Shown: positions 17,720 to 26,531 of the stretch, piece after piece
Layout: each line of letters begins with the position of its first letter
Numbering within the stretch: the stretch's first letter is position 1
Position numbers and translations under genes: made by a program
Notes under the pieces: model-generated
Seen by the model: the letters and a program-made list of their open reading frames with translations, nothing else
Database searches by the model: none
Told to the model about the DNA's origin: nothing
Assembly: GCA_014642895.1 (NCBI GenBank)
Contig: BMJD01000002.1
Coordinates: 210,679 to 274,678 of the forward strand
DNA: 64,000 bases
Source: Lentibacillus populi
Lineage (GTDB): Bacteria; Bacillota; Bacilli; Bacillales; Amphibacillaceae
Direction of reading: 5' to 3'

Positions 17720-18667
17720 ATGTCGAAAACACAACGCTTAATTGAATTAATGATGACCGTGAATACCAAACGGCGATTCACGGCAAAAGAGTTGGCGGCG
17801 GAATTTGGTGTTTCTTATCGTACCATGCTCCGTGACCTGGACGAATTGAGTACGTTCGGTGTTCCGCTTTACTCCGAAGTCGGTGCTGACGGTGGTTATT
17901 ATGTGTTAAACGATCGGATGCTTCCGCCGGTATTTTTAAAGGAATCGGAAGCAGTTACTCTGTTTTTTGCTTATCAGTCCTTGCAATTTTTTGGATCTCT
18001 TCCTTTTGCAACGGAAACCGGTTTTGTTTTAAAAAAGTTTTATCAATATTTACCTGAAGACGCAAAATCCCGCATCGACGCTATGAAAGACCGGATCGTC
18101 TTCTGGAATCCTAACCGTGCTCAGCCAGCAGAACATCTGGAATTGATTTTAGAATCCGCAATTGATCAATCAGCGCTGTTGATCGATTATGACGGTCGAG
18201 ATGGTATCACGGAAAGAACCATTCAACCGATTGGTCTGTATAGCTACAACGGGTTTTGGTACTGTCCCGCGTTTTGCTTTCGGCACCATGCCGTTCGCTT
18301 ATTTCGTGCTGACCGAATAAAAAACGCCGTGCGAACGAAGGCGGAAACGTTACAGAACTTGCCTTATAAATCCGTTATTGACTGGCTTCGATTATCCGAA
18401 AAGGGGTGCCCCGATCCAGTTCCTTTTGTTATAGAGCTCACACGAGAAGGTGTCCGGCGTGCACTATCGGATATTGATTTGGAACATATTGTAAAAATAC
18501 GCAAGAACGGGACAGGATGGATTGATACGGAAATTCCGAAGTCGGAGCTTACTTATTTTGTCGATCTTATTTGGAATTTCGGTATCGAAGCGTCCATAAA
18601 GGAACCTCCCGAGGCCGTTTCGTACATAAAACAAAAATTGGAAACCCTAACGAAACACTACAGCTGA
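17720..18667 (+). CDS. HTH-WYL transcriptional regulator (YafY type)
   Basis: 315 residues. N-terminal winged helix at ~5-60 (FTAKELAAEFGVSYRTMLRDLDEL) and a WYL ligand-binding domain from ~140 with the key GLYSYNGFWYCPAFC strand; a C-terminal WCX-like part follows. WYL proteins sense nucleic-acid or nucleotide ligands and usually control nearby genes. ATG start with AAAGGGTTG upstream. The DinB-like gene follows by about 96 bases and is a possible target. Confidence 0.88.
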   Translation: MSKTQRLIELMMTVNTKRRFTAKELAAEFGVSYRTMLRDLDELSTFGVPLYSEVGADGGYYVLNDRMLPPVFLKESEAVTLFFAYQSLQFFGSLPFATETGFVLKKFYQYLPEDAKSRIDAMKDRIVFWNPNRAQPAEHLELILESAIDQSALLIDYDGRDGITERTIQPIGLYSYNGFWYCPAFCFRHHAVRLFRADRIKNAVRTKAETLQNLPYKSVIDWLRLSEKGCPDPVPFVIELTREGVRRALSDIDLEHIVKIRKNGTGWIDTEIPKSELTYFVDLIWNFGIEASIKEPPEAVSYIKQKLETLTKHYS

Positions 18668-18763
18668 TCTTTTTATTAAAAATTTTTCCCGAATGATGAC
18701 ACGATTTGTCACTATTCGATGTTATATTCAATAGGAAATCAAATAAGGGAAGGAATGATCGTA

Positions 18764-19252
18764 GTGAACGCTGTAAGCATATTAAGAAATGAACTGTTAG
18801 AAGAGCTTGAAGTCGGCATCCGCTCCATGGCCGGTTTGCTGCAAAAGGTAAAAGCAGATGATTGGGATTATCGCCCCGCGGAAAACATGCGCAATCTTAA
18901 GGAGCTTGCAAACCACATTGTTTCCATACCAGAGGTGGATCTTAATCTTTGGCAAGAAAAAGATCAACAAACGATTCAAGACCTGGAAACGAGGTATGAA
19001 AAATTGGGATCATCGGAAACGATGATTGCTGCGATGAAGGAGGGCTTTTCCACCTTTAAAACATTCATGCTATCACTGTCTGATCAAGACCTTTTAACAA
19101 AGAAAACAAAACCATTTTATCTCGATGAAGGAGCCACTCAAGCGCATTGGCTTGTTGAAGAGGTTTCCCATTTTTTCCATCATCGAGGACAATTTTTTAA
19201 TTATTTAAAGCAACTTGGCTACGACGTTAATATGTTCGATCTTTACGTGTAA
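18764..19252 (+). CDS. DinB-family protein
   Basis: A 162-residue four-helix DinB-like protein. Putative metal-site histidines are in LANHIV and the C-terminal SHFFHHRGQFFNYLKQLG segment, the latter diagnostic of the family. The family includes thiol transferases using bacillithiol, but no specific function can be assigned. I chose GTG at 18764 because AAGGGAAGGA lies at proper distance. Confidence 0.8.
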   Translation: MNAVSILRNELLEELEVGIRSMAGLLQKVKADDWDYRPAENMRNLKELANHIVSIPEVDLNLWQEKDQQTIQDLETRYEKLGSSETMIAAMKEGFSTFKTFMLSLSDQDLLTKKTKPFYLDEGATQAHWLVEEVSHFFHHRGQFFNYLKQLGYDVNMFDLYV

Positions 19253-19400
19253 GAGGATGGTCGAACAAAAGGAATGTAGTGTTAAATGTCTTGAATGCAT
19301 CAACTTGATTTTTAGTGCAACAAAGGGAAAGTCAAATTGGGCACGCAGTTTATATGAGCGGGCAGCCACAAAAGTGGGTGCCCTGCTTCTTTTCAGAAGG

Positions 19401-19955
19401 TTATTGCTGTACCGGCTGATACATGGAAGCAACTGTTTCAATGGCATTTTGTGGAGCAGGCATAAGTGGATAATAACCTTTTTTCGTCATATATTGCCAC
19501 ATTTCATATGCATGGTGACTACTATTTAAGAAGGCATTTTCCAAAAACGCTCGTAAATCCGGATTTGCACACTCAACAGCCGATGCGGCATAATTTTTCG
19601 CACTTCCCTTTTGATTAATTAAATAGGCGGTCGCGATTTCCCGGTCGTTGTGCTGCTGGACGACCGTTCTCGGGGTAGCAGAGGCAAATTCGTTCACGGG
19701 TGCCTGTGTAAAGGAATCTAACATCGGTTTTAGATCTGCTGGTTTGAATTTTGTAATATCCGGCGTCGTTTGACTTTGGACAAATTCAACCTTTAAATTA
19801 TAATCCTGCACATGAAGAGGGAAATGCCTTTGTAATAGCTCCTTCAACTCCGGATCCTGTGCCTGATTAATAAAGCCGGCCATACAATTGACAGTATTGT
19901 AACAGCCCGTAATAAGTTCACTTAAATCATTTAATTCATGGGACGCTAATTGCAT
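19401..19955 (-). CDS. Spore coat protein, CotF family
   Basis: 184 residues. Two CotF-type helical repeats: the first from the N-terminus (ELITGCYNTVNCMAGFI) and the second with NPDLRAFLENAFLNSSHHAYEMWQYMTKKGYY, the ferritin-like signature with paired histidines. It ends in a short proline/glutamine tail. A coat layer component expected in the mother cell. Start ATG at 19955 has AAAGGAGG upstream. A small Asn/Arg-rich gene lies just upstream on the same strand. Confidence 0.88.
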   Translation of the reverse strand: MQLASHELNDLSELITGCYNTVNCMAGFINQAQDPELKELLQRHFPLHVQDYNLKVEFVQSQTTPDITKFKPADLKPMLDSFTQAPVNEFASATPRTVVQQHNDREIATAYLINQKGSAKNYAASAVECANPDLRAFLENAFLNSSHHAYEMWQYMTKKGYYPLMPAPQNAIETVASMYQPVQQ

Positions 19956-19984
19956 GATTAATGTCCTCCTTTTTACTAATTCGT

Positions 19985-20027
19985 AAAGAAAACCTGCATC
20001 ACGAACGGGTGATTCGTTATACAGGTT
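19985..20027 (-). terminator. Terminator between the Asn-rich gene and cotF
   Basis: Minus-strand hairpin with outer stem AACCTG / CAGGTT and inner stem ATCAC / GTGAT, followed by TTTTCTTTA. It lies after the 58-residue gene and before cotF, so it may terminate or attenuate read-through into cotF. Confidence 0.55.
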
Positions 20028-20050
20028 TCCATAGGAGAAAAACTAACTAC

Positions 20051-20227
20051 CTATTTACGGTTATTTCGTCGGTCGTTATTGCGTTGTCTGTTATTATCGT
20101 CAAAGTCTCTCTCATCAAGGAACTCATTTTCATTCGCAAATTCAACATTATTTATATCCTGATTGCGATTGTTATCATTGTTACGGTTCTTTTGACGATC
20201 GCGATTGTTATTGTCACGGTTGTTCAT
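20051..20227 (-). CDS. Small Asn/Arg/Asp-rich protein, 58 residues
   Basis: Starts ATG at 20227, 8 bases after a near-perfect CAGGAGGGT ribosome site, and runs 58 codons to TAG. Composition is extreme: roughly one third Asn, many Arg and Asp, with blocks such as NNRDNNNRDRQKNRNNDNN and ending NNDRRNNRK; no hydrophobic segment. I do not recognise the family. Location directly upstream of cotF on the same strand suggests a coat or spore-associated peptide (inference). A 7-bp inverted repeat (GTGAGAT / ATCTCAC, 20254-20272) sits just upstream of its ribosome site. Confidence 0.7.
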   Translation of the reverse strand: MNNRDNNNRDRQKNRNNDNNRNQDINNVEFANENEFLDERDFDDNNRQRNNDRRNNRK

Positions 20228-20253
20228 TGGAGACCCTCCTGATTTTTTATGTG

Positions 20254-20272
20254 GTGAGATGTTTTATCTCAC
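20254..20272. repeat. Perfect inverted repeat upstream of the Asn-rich gene
   Basis: GTGAGAT, 5-base loop GTTTT, ATCTCAC. It could be an operator or RNA hairpin in the leader of the minus-strand gene at 20227. No T-run on either side, so not a terminator. Confidence 0.45.
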
Positions 20273-20402
20273 ATAGGTAATTTGTCCCCTTTTGTAAAAT
20301 TAACTCTTGATCTTTTTGGTAAAAATCTATTAAAATTTTCCTTTTATCACGTCAGGTTATTTTTAAAAATATGGTATATGTTAACATTAATAATAACAAA
20401 TG

Positions 20403-20520
20403 CCCGATCGAACGCACAAAAATCCCGATCGAATGTGCAAAAGCCCCGATCGAGTGCACAAAATCCCGATCGAATGTGCAAAAGACCCGATCGAACTCGC
20501 AAAAATCCCGATCGATTGCA
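20403..20520. repeat. Tandem array of 20-21 bp CCCGATCGA repeats
   Basis: Six units begin at 20403, 20424, 20445, 20465, 20486 and 20507. Each opens with CCCGATCGA, containing the palindrome CGATCG, then a variable 4-6 bases (ACGCAC, ATGTGC, GTGCAC and so on) and an A-run. Units are 21 or 20 bases, two DNA turns apart. The array ends 24 bases before the dsdA start. An open frame reads through it but has no ribosome site. Confidence 0.9.
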
Positions 20521-20544
20521 TTTGAACAGAAAGGTTGAAATATA

Positions 20545-21876
20545 ATGGCATTTACAGAGCAGGAGCTACAGTACTGGAAAAATCATTATCCTTTATTACA
20601 TGATATTACCGCTTTACATCCAGTTTTTTGGTTAAACCCACAAATAAAACAGGTTCAGAATTTACCATCGTTAGCTGTGAATAAAACTGACATAGAAGAA
20701 GCGGAGCAGTTGTGGAGGCGCTTTATCCCCTTTTTGCAACAGGCGTTTCCGGAAACAAATGGTATAATCGAATCACCATTACGTGAAATCTCTTCCATGA
20801 AGGAAAAGCTTACCAATGATTTCGCTTTGCCTTTTGCAGGTGAACTATATCTGAAGTGCGATAATCAGCTGCCAATTGCTGGCTCGATTAAAGCTAGAGG
20901 TGGTATTTACGAGGTATTACAGCATGCGGAAAAATCGGCATTGGATGCAGGTCTTGTTACGAAAGAAACGAATTATGCGGTGTTTGCCAGTGAAAAATTA
21001 AAATCGTTCTTTCAAAAATATTCCATTGGTGTTGGCTCAACCGGAAATTTGGGATTGAGTATCGGGATAATCAGTGCAAAATTGGGGTTTCATGTATCTG
21101 TTTATATGTCCCGGGAGGCAAAGCAATGGAAAAAAGACTTGCTTCGGGAAAAAGGTGCAACGGTACTGGAATTTCCCGGTGATTTTAGTGAGGCAATTAG
21201 TAAAGGCCGACAAAAAACACAAGAAAATCCACTTGGATATTTTGTTGATGATGAGGATTCCAAACATCTGTTTTTAGGATATAGTGTAGCCGCACTGCAT
21301 TTACAAAAACAGCTGGATGAAAAACAAATCAAAGTAGATCATGAACATCCGTTATTTGTTTATTTACCATGTGGTGTAGGTGGGTCACCAGGTGGTATTA
21401 CCTTCGGGTTGAAACAAGTATTTGGTGATCATGTTCACTGTTTTTTTGTTGAACCAACCCATTCTCCATCTGTATTAATTGGGCTCTTAACAGGTGAGAA
21501 AGAAAAAGTATCAGTTCAGGACTTTGGAATTGACAACCGAACAGCTGCTGACGGATTAGCGGTTGGCAGGCCTTCCCGCTTTGCTACCTCGATAAGCGAA
21601 CATTTAATAAGTGGTATTTATACGATAGAGGATGACGAATTGTATAAATTACTATTTACGCTTGCTGCCAGTGAGGACATTTACGTAGAACCGTCAGCCG
21701 CCGCAGGGCTGCCGGGTCCTGGTAAAATAGCACAAACAACATACATGGAAAAACATAACCTGAACGCTGAACAAGCAACCCACATTGCGTGGGCAACAGG
21801 CGGTGCGCTTGTACCGGAAACAGACCGGAAGCAGTTTTATGAGAAAGGGAGAGATCTTATGGAGAGTAGCCGATAG
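20545..21876 (+). CDS. dsdA: D-serine dehydratase
   Basis: 443 residues, the usual DsdA length. PLP-binding lysine in GSIKARGG; the phosphate-binding glycine loop GVGSTGNLGLSIG; and PCGVGGSPGGI. It deaminates D-serine to pyruvate and ammonia and protects against D-serine toxicity. ATG start behind GAAAGGTTG. No dsdC or transporter is adjacent. Confidence 0.93.
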   Translation: MAFTEQELQYWKNHYPLLHDITALHPVFWLNPQIKQVQNLPSLAVNKTDIEEAEQLWRRFIPFLQQAFPETNGIIESPLREISSMKEKLTNDFALPFAGELYLKCDNQLPIAGSIKARGGIYEVLQHAEKSALDAGLVTKETNYAVFASEKLKSFFQKYSIGVGSTGNLGLSIGIISAKLGFHVSVYMSREAKQWKKDLLREKGATVLEFPGDFSEAISKGRQKTQENPLGYFVDDEDSKHLFLGYSVAALHLQKQLDEKQIKVDHEHPLFVYLPCGVGGSPGGITFGLKQVFGDHVHCFFVEPTHSPSVLIGLLTGEKEKVSVQDFGIDNRTAADGLAVGRPSRFATSISEHLISGIYTIEDDELYKLLFTLAASEDIYVEPSAAAGLPGPGKIAQTTYMEKHNLNAEQATHIAWATGGALVPETDRKQFYEKGRDLMESSR

Positions 21877-21923
21877 TTGGTTAATGAGTAATTTCCGTTC
21901 CGCAATTAGTATTTTTCCTTTTC

Positions 21924-21949
21924 AAAAAGCCTCAGGGTATCCCTGGGGC
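21924..21949 (-). terminator. Terminator of the 53-residue minus-strand gene
   Basis: Perfect 9-bp stem (one G-T pair) GCCCCAGGG / CCCTGAGGC on the minus strand with a 3-base loop, followed by TTTTT. It sits 7 bases past the stop of the small gene, which supports that gene being real; it also lies in the gap after dsdA. Confidence 0.85.
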
Positions 21950-21955
21950 AAATGG

Positions 21956-22117
21956 TTATGCAGCCTTATTTCCGTCATCTTTGTCGTCATTGCCAATAAC
22001 AGGATATGTCTGTTTCATTTCCCAATAGTGAATTTGCGGGAGTCCCCAAAAGATCCAATAATCATGGACGAGTGTCACTCCGGTAAAAAAAATCATATGC
22101 CAGTCAAGATACTTCAT
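21956..22117 (-). CDS. Small protein of unknown function, 53 residues
   Basis: ATG at 22117 follows GGAAAGGAGAT at 7 bases; 53 codons end at TAA and a strong terminator follows at once. The sequence is rich in aromatic residues (MKYLDWHMIFF, HDYWIFWGLPQIHYW) and ends in a charged DDKDDGNKAA tail. Not a clear membrane helix but could be membrane-surface. I do not recognise the family. Confidence 0.65.
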   Translation of the reverse strand: MKYLDWHMIFFTGVTLVHDYWIFWGLPQIHYWEMKQTYPVIGNDDKDDGNKAA

Positions 22118-22145
22118 TAGCCAATCTCCTTTCCTTTATAACGCG

Positions 22146-22240
22146 TACTCAAAAAAATCGAGGTCGAGTAGAACACCACGTCCTGCTCGCCCCAACCCAA
22201 CGAAGGGAATCGCCGCTTATCGTGATGTTGAACAGCATCT
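22146..22240 (-). repeat. Probable degenerate dispersed repeat copy D
   Basis: On the minus strand it begins near TGTTCAACATCAC, contains CGGCG-CCC-GGG-CAGGACGT blocks in the same order as copy B (32579), and ends near GATTTTTTTGAGTA. Shorter and more diverged than A and B. The 220-base gap holds no gene. Confidence 0.45.
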
Positions 22241-22338
22241 TATATTAGTTATATTAGAAAATTAACTTGTCTCAGAACTGTTTCCCCCATGTATTAAAAG
22301 ATTTGGATGATTCACAGATGCTAAAAGTTCTGTTCACG

Positions 22339-23082
22339 TTAGCTAAAATAAACAGCTAATTTCTTTCTCATCCGCTCTTTATTTAGTGCAAATTGTCGGT
22401 GACGGTGGCCATTTGCACCTGATGGATGGGGAAATCCGGTAAGCAAGTATGTATCATCGAAAAGGCTTTTTGCAGCAAGATGGGACAAAACCTTTGCAAC
22501 TGTTACACCCAATGGAATGATTACTGGCTTTTTAAGGCGGGCTGCATCGTTCACAAAACATTCCATCACATAGCGGCTGAGTATGTTATTCGCAAGCAAG
22601 TCAGGGGTGGAACCAGTATAATTTTTGTTCTTATAAAAGACAGGGTAAGGGATCAGCCCAGTTGTATGAAGCAAATGATTTGCATCACCAAACAATTCTG
22701 CCGCAGATGCTAATCCCAAATAATCAGGCAAACTTAATTCGTCAAGCATTTGAATCAAATTTTTCCGCATCGTGCCTTGATAACTTGAGGCAAGTTTCGC
22801 TTGATGAAGTATCGTTTCATTATTCAATCCCTCGACTTTCAGCTGTATCGCTTTCGTGTAAGCCTTTTGCATTTGATGAAAACCCGGTGTAATACCAACA
22901 ATCAGGATGGCAGCATCATCATTTATATATTCAACCGGTGCGTAATATATTGACAGCTTCGCATCAGGAGATTGCTCCAGTAAAAATTTTTTCGCAACGA
23001 TTTCTTCTTTTTGTAAAGGTAAGGTCAATGAAAAAACGGCATTCTTGTATAGTGAAAATTTTGCATAACTTGTTATTCCCAT
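22339..23082 (-). CDS. Uracil-DNA glycosylase superfamily protein
   Basis: 247 residues. Two UDG-fold motifs can be seen: the water-activating loop as VGITPG near residue 70 and the C-terminal DNA-intercalation loop HPSGANGH near 225. The active-site Asp/Asn after GITPG is not obvious, so the chemistry is uncertain: it may be a non-canonical base glycosylase or a catalytically altered relative. ATG start with AGGAGAACATC upstream. Confidence 0.7.
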   Translation of the reverse strand: MGITSYAKFSLYKNAVFSLTLPLQKEEIVAKKFLLEQSPDAKLSIYYAPVEYINDDAAILIVGITPGFHQMQKAYTKAIQLKVEGLNNETILHQAKLASSYQGTMRKNLIQMLDELSLPDYLGLASAAELFGDANHLLHTTGLIPYPVFYKNKNYTGSTPDLLANNILSRYVMECFVNDAARLKKPVIIPLGVTVAKVLSHLAAKSLFDDTYLLTGFPHPSGANGHRHRQFALNKERMRKKLAVYFS

Positions 23083-23250
23083 GATGTTCTCCTATTTTGA
23101 CAAATTTTCTCCCATTAGACTTAACTATACCATAATTTCCGGACTGTTTATGATCCCAGCTGCTTACAGGTTGTTCACCTTTTAACAGATTACCGCTTAA
23201 TAAAAATGGTTATGATCATAGTAGCTAGAAATGTTAGGAGTTGTAAACAA

Positions 23251-23949
23251 ATGAACATTGGTTATTTAACCCTTGAATTAGTTGTAGGATTTGCTCTATT
23301 GTTTATTCTTATTAAGATCCTTGGTAAAAAAATTATTAATCAAATTACACCGTTTATGTTTATAGGTTCGATTGTCTTGGGTGAACTGTTGGGAAATGCG
23401 TTATACGATCAAAAAATAGGTGTTGGTTACATCATTTTTTCCATGACATTGTGGGCATTGTTGTTGTTCGTGGTAGAAGCATTAGGACAGAAATATTTAA
23501 AGATGAGAAAGCTATTTGAAGGGAAACCATCTGTATTAATTCGGAATGGGGTTATCAATCGGGATCAGTTAAAGAAAAACAAGATGAATCTTAATCAGCT
23601 TCAAAGTCTTCTGCGCCAGTCCGAGACTTTTTCAATACGTGAAGTGGCATACTGTTATCTGGAAGCTAACGGTTCGATCAGCATATTAAAAAAATCACCA
23701 AAACAAAAAGCTCAGCAACAGGATTTGAATCTTCCGGAAAAGCCTGTACATATTCCCATCACACTTATACGTGACGGGGAATTGTTACGAGATGAATTAA
23801 AAGAGTTTGGCCGGAACGAGGAATGGTTGAAATTGCAGCTTCAAGCACAAGGAATAAATCATTATCAAGATGTTTTTATTGCCGAATGGCTGGAAGGGGA
23901 GGGGTTGTTTGTGCAGTCGATTGAGCAGGTGTCAAATCAATCTACGTAA
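23251..23949 (+). CDS. DUF421 (YetF-type) membrane protein, second copy
   Basis: 232 residues. Three N-terminal membrane segments, the DUF421 core (GKPSVLIRNGVINRDQLKKNKMNLNQLQSLLRQ) and a C-terminal DUF3290-like extension with VHIPITLIRDGELLRDELKEFG. It is a paralogue of the gene at 12440 but differs in its tail. ATG at 23251 chosen because TAGGAG lies 10 bases upstream. Function unknown; several homologues are spore membrane proteins. Confidence 0.85.
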   Translation: MNIGYLTLELVVGFALLFILIKILGKKIINQITPFMFIGSIVLGELLGNALYDQKIGVGYIIFSMTLWALLLFVVEALGQKYLKMRKLFEGKPSVLIRNGVINRDQLKKNKMNLNQLQSLLRQSETFSIREVAYCYLEANGSISILKKSPKQKAQQQDLNLPEKPVHIPITLIRDGELLRDELKEFGRNEEWLKLQLQAQGINHYQDVFIAEWLEGEGLFVQSIEQVSNQST

Positions 23950-24042
23950 TGTTTAGATTTGTCATACAACAAAAGGTTTGAACACTAACGGTTTAAACAA
24001 GCGAGGACACTTGTTAAATGTTCCCGCTTCGCATTACCATAT

Positions 24043-24327
24043 TTAACACGTAAAAAGCGATTGCAGCCTCATGTACCGATAGAGGGTTCGGGCATGGCGT
24101 CCTTCTGGTGTATGAGGGTTTATCAGTGGACGCAGGCGATAAAGAAATTCTTGATCACATCCGCATGACGGGCCATATTTCCGGTAGCACAAATCATGCG
24201 CTTTACAAGCTGCGTCAACAGCGTTTACCGGTGCTCCCGGACCACTGCAGCCCGGTCCGCACCAATTGTAACCTGGAAACAAGCAAAACCGCGGACGAAA
24301 TCCCCTATTTCTCCTTTCCACTAGCAT
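24043..24327 (-). CDS. Small phospholipase A2-like protein (parvovirus VP1-type domain)
   Basis: About 94 residues with a clear PLA2 core: calcium-loop-like WCGPGCSGPG, then the catalytic helix DAACKAHDLCYRKYG with the His-Asp pair, and GCDQEF. Length and layout match the compact PLA2 domain of parvovirus capsids and related bacterial proteins. No signal peptide is visible, so it is cytosolic, spore-borne or released by lysis. Starts: ATG at 24327 lies 11 bases after AGGAGG; ATG at 24336 is too close. Tail is Arg-rich (RHARTLYRYMR). Confidence 0.75.
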   Translation of the reverse strand: MLVERRNRGFRPRFCLFPGYNWCGPGCSGPGAPVNAVDAACKAHDLCYRKYGPSCGCDQEFLYRLRPLINPHTPEGRHARTLYRYMRLQSLFTC

Positions 24328-24525
24328 GATTACCATCTCCTCCTCTTGTATACAAATCAATTGGAATACTCTTTATTATCATATGTCTGGGTAAAATCCA
24401 TGGTTTGTTTATATACCCCAAATACGAAAACTTCCCAATCATTTTTCCCGGACTGGCTGAATAAGTATAGGAGGAAGAGTTGTCCACACCACAATCGAAA
24501 CCTGTTCCTGATAAGGAGGAACCCC

Positions 24526-25140
24526 ATGAAACAATTCATGATAAAAAATGCACTGGTATTAACAGGCGGAGCCATGCAAGGACTGGGGATGGGTCTGTTT
24601 TTATTTCCTAATTCGATACCATCAGGTGGGGCTGGCGGAATTGCCATCCTGCTGAACTACTGGTTTGGCATTAGTGACGGATTGGCACTTTGGATTGTCA
24701 ATTTTTCCATGCTTCTCCTCGGTGTAAATTATTTTGGCAAACGATTCGTATTGTGGACAATTGTCGGTATCACGATGACATCTGTTTCGATCGAGTTTTT
24801 CGAGCAAAGTGTTTCCGTCCCAGATCGAAACCTGATGGTCGACCTGATACTTGGTTCTGTTTTCCTGGGAACCGGAATCGGGATGCTGATGCGCCAGGAG
24901 GTCTCCAATGGTGGAGTGGGAGTAGTTGCCCTGATTATTGCCTCTGGACGGGAGATCCTGCCTGGAAAGCCGCTATTTTATATCAATTGTCTTGTTTTTC
25001 TTATTACCGCAATGATTATTGACTGGAAAATAATTTTACTCGCTTTTGCCAGTCAATGGATTTCGACAAAATTAGTGGATTATGTGTGTAATTTGACGTT
25101 TCATCAAGCTTATACACTTGGCTGGAGAAAGAAACCATAA
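24526..25140 (+). CDS. YitT-family membrane protein
   Basis: 204 residues with five hydrophobic segments and family signatures GLGMGLFLFPNSIPSGGAGGIAILLNY and GTGIGMLMRQEVSNGGVGVVALI. YitT/DUF161 proteins are of unknown function; this one lacks the C-terminal cytosolic domain of longer relatives. ATG at 24526 with AAGGAGG 8 bases upstream. Confidence 0.8.
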   Translation: MKQFMIKNALVLTGGAMQGLGMGLFLFPNSIPSGGAGGIAILLNYWFGISDGLALWIVNFSMLLLGVNYFGKRFVLWTIVGITMTSVSIEFFEQSVSVPDRNLMVDLILGSVFLGTGIGMLMRQEVSNGGVGVVALIIASGREILPGKPLFYINCLVFLITAMIIDWKIILLAFASQWISTKLVDYVCNLTFHQAYTLGWRKKP

Positions 25141-25142
25141 CA

Positions 25143-26381
25143 TTACATATAGTCGTAACGAAAGACAGTATTTTTGTTTTCCTTTCCATCTTTACCCTTT
25201 ACATGAAGCAATGTGAGCACAAGCAAACCAACAAGCAGTGTGAACACTGCGATCGATAGGAACATGCCGGTTCTTGACCAGTCCATTAAACGGGAAAAGA
25301 TCGGGGGACCTAGCGCGACACCGAGAAAGCGGACAGACCCATACAATGATGTGACAAATCCCCGGCGTTCTTTCCCAACAGCACCGGTAATAATACTGTT
25401 CACACATGGCAGAATAAGTCCTGCCCCAACACTGCTGATTGCAAGTACGAGCAGAAATGGGGTTAGTTTTTCCAGAAATACTAGTGATCCATAGGAAATC
25501 GTCATCAGGCAAAAGCCGATAACGGACAATTTCTTCATTCGTTCTAGGTTCTTGCCGATTCTATTTCCGGTAATATAAGATGTAGTTACCATAACAAGTA
25601 ATGGAATTGCCAGGATAAGACCTTTCATAAAGCCGTCAATTTTATATACCTTTTCCAGAACATCCGATAAATAGAACAGGATCCCAAACAAGGTAAATAA
25701 ACATGTTCCACCTGCAAGATATGTAGTGAAAATCCATCTTCCTTCATGCTTAAACACACTTAATAAACCCCGGACATATTTAGGGAAGGGTGGGGGTGCC
25801 TGCCGATTGCTCTTTTCTTTAATAAAAATCCATACAAGTAAAGCGGAAATCAAGCTTATTACCGGAAACACAAAAAAGACGGAAAACCATGTAATCAGGG
25901 CAAAGAGCGACCCAAGAACAGGGGATAAAACTTTTCCAAGTCCATTGGATGCTTCGAAAATTCCGAGTACACGGCTTTGTTCGCTCCCTTTAAATAAATC
26001 CCCTGTCAAGGCCATTGCGATTGGTGCTGTACCTGCTGCACCAATTCCTTGTATCGTCCTGCCAATCAGAATCCACATATAAGAATTTGCAAAAAAAGCA
26101 GCGCCAACTCCAGCAAGTAATCCGCCCAGTCCAAACAGAACGAGGGAAGGAACAATAATAATTTTTCGTGAAAACCGATCGGAAAGATACCCGATAATCG
26201 GAATAAGAATAGCTGCTGCGATCGAAAAAACGGTAATAGTCAAACTAACTTGCATTTGCGAAAGCTTTAAGGAAGCTTTCATTTCCGGGAGCATTGGTAT
26301 TAACATCGAATTGCCCAACGTCATAATAAGTGGGATAGACCCGATGGCTATGATGGTCATGCCCTTATTTTTGGATTGCAC
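25143..26381 (-). CDS. MFS drug/metabolite exporter
   Basis: 412 residues, 12 predicted membrane segments. The loop 2-3 motif [14 protein letters not shown] and the motif-C-like [19 protein letters not shown] mark a DHA1-type proton antiporter. The GTG start at 26381 has AAGGAG at 11 bases; the frame extends further upstream without a ribosome site. It converges with the YitT-like gene with only 2 bases between stops. Substrate unknown. Confidence 0.85.
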   Translation of the reverse strand: MQSKNKGMTIIAIGSIPLIMTLGNSMLIPMLPEMKASLKLSQMQVSLTITVFSIAAAILIPIIGYLSDRFSRKIIIVPSLVLFGLGGLLAGVGAAFFANSYMWILIGRTIQGIGAAGTAPIAMALTGDLFKGSEQSRVLGIFEASNGLGKVLSPVLGSLFALITWFSVFFVFPVISLISALLVWIFIKEKSNRQAPPPFPKYVRGLLSVFKHEGRWIFTTYLAGGTCLFTLFGILFYLSDVLEKVYKIDGFMKGLILAIPLLVMVTTSYITGNRIGKNLERMKKLSVIGFCLMTISYGSLVFLEKLTPFLLVLAISSVGAGLILPCVNSIITGAVGKERRGFVTSLYGSVRFLGVALGPPIFSRLMDWSRTGMFLSIAVFTLLVGLLVLTLLHVKGKDGKENKNTVFRYDYM

Positions 26382-26531
26382 TTTTTCGCCAACTCCTTGA
26401 CATATAGATTTATCCCATCTAAGGCAGGCAGTAAACCCCCACATCAAGATTCAAAAAACATAAATGAGGGATGAACTGCCCGTAATCTGTTCGTTCAACG
26501 AACATTTAGCAGGGGAAAATAAAGCTACCCT

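Noticed and set aside
19961..20242. 93-codon plus-strand frame
   Set aside because: It is antisense to the Asn-rich gene, which has a far better ribosome site and a composition that explains the opposite frame.
20403..20520. CRISPR array
   Set aside because: Units of 20-21 bp have no separate spacers of CRISPR length and no cas genes are near.
20282..20545. 87-codon open frame through the CGATCG array
   Set aside because: No ribosome site; the repetitive SNAQKSR-type product is simply the 21-bp repeat read as seven codons.
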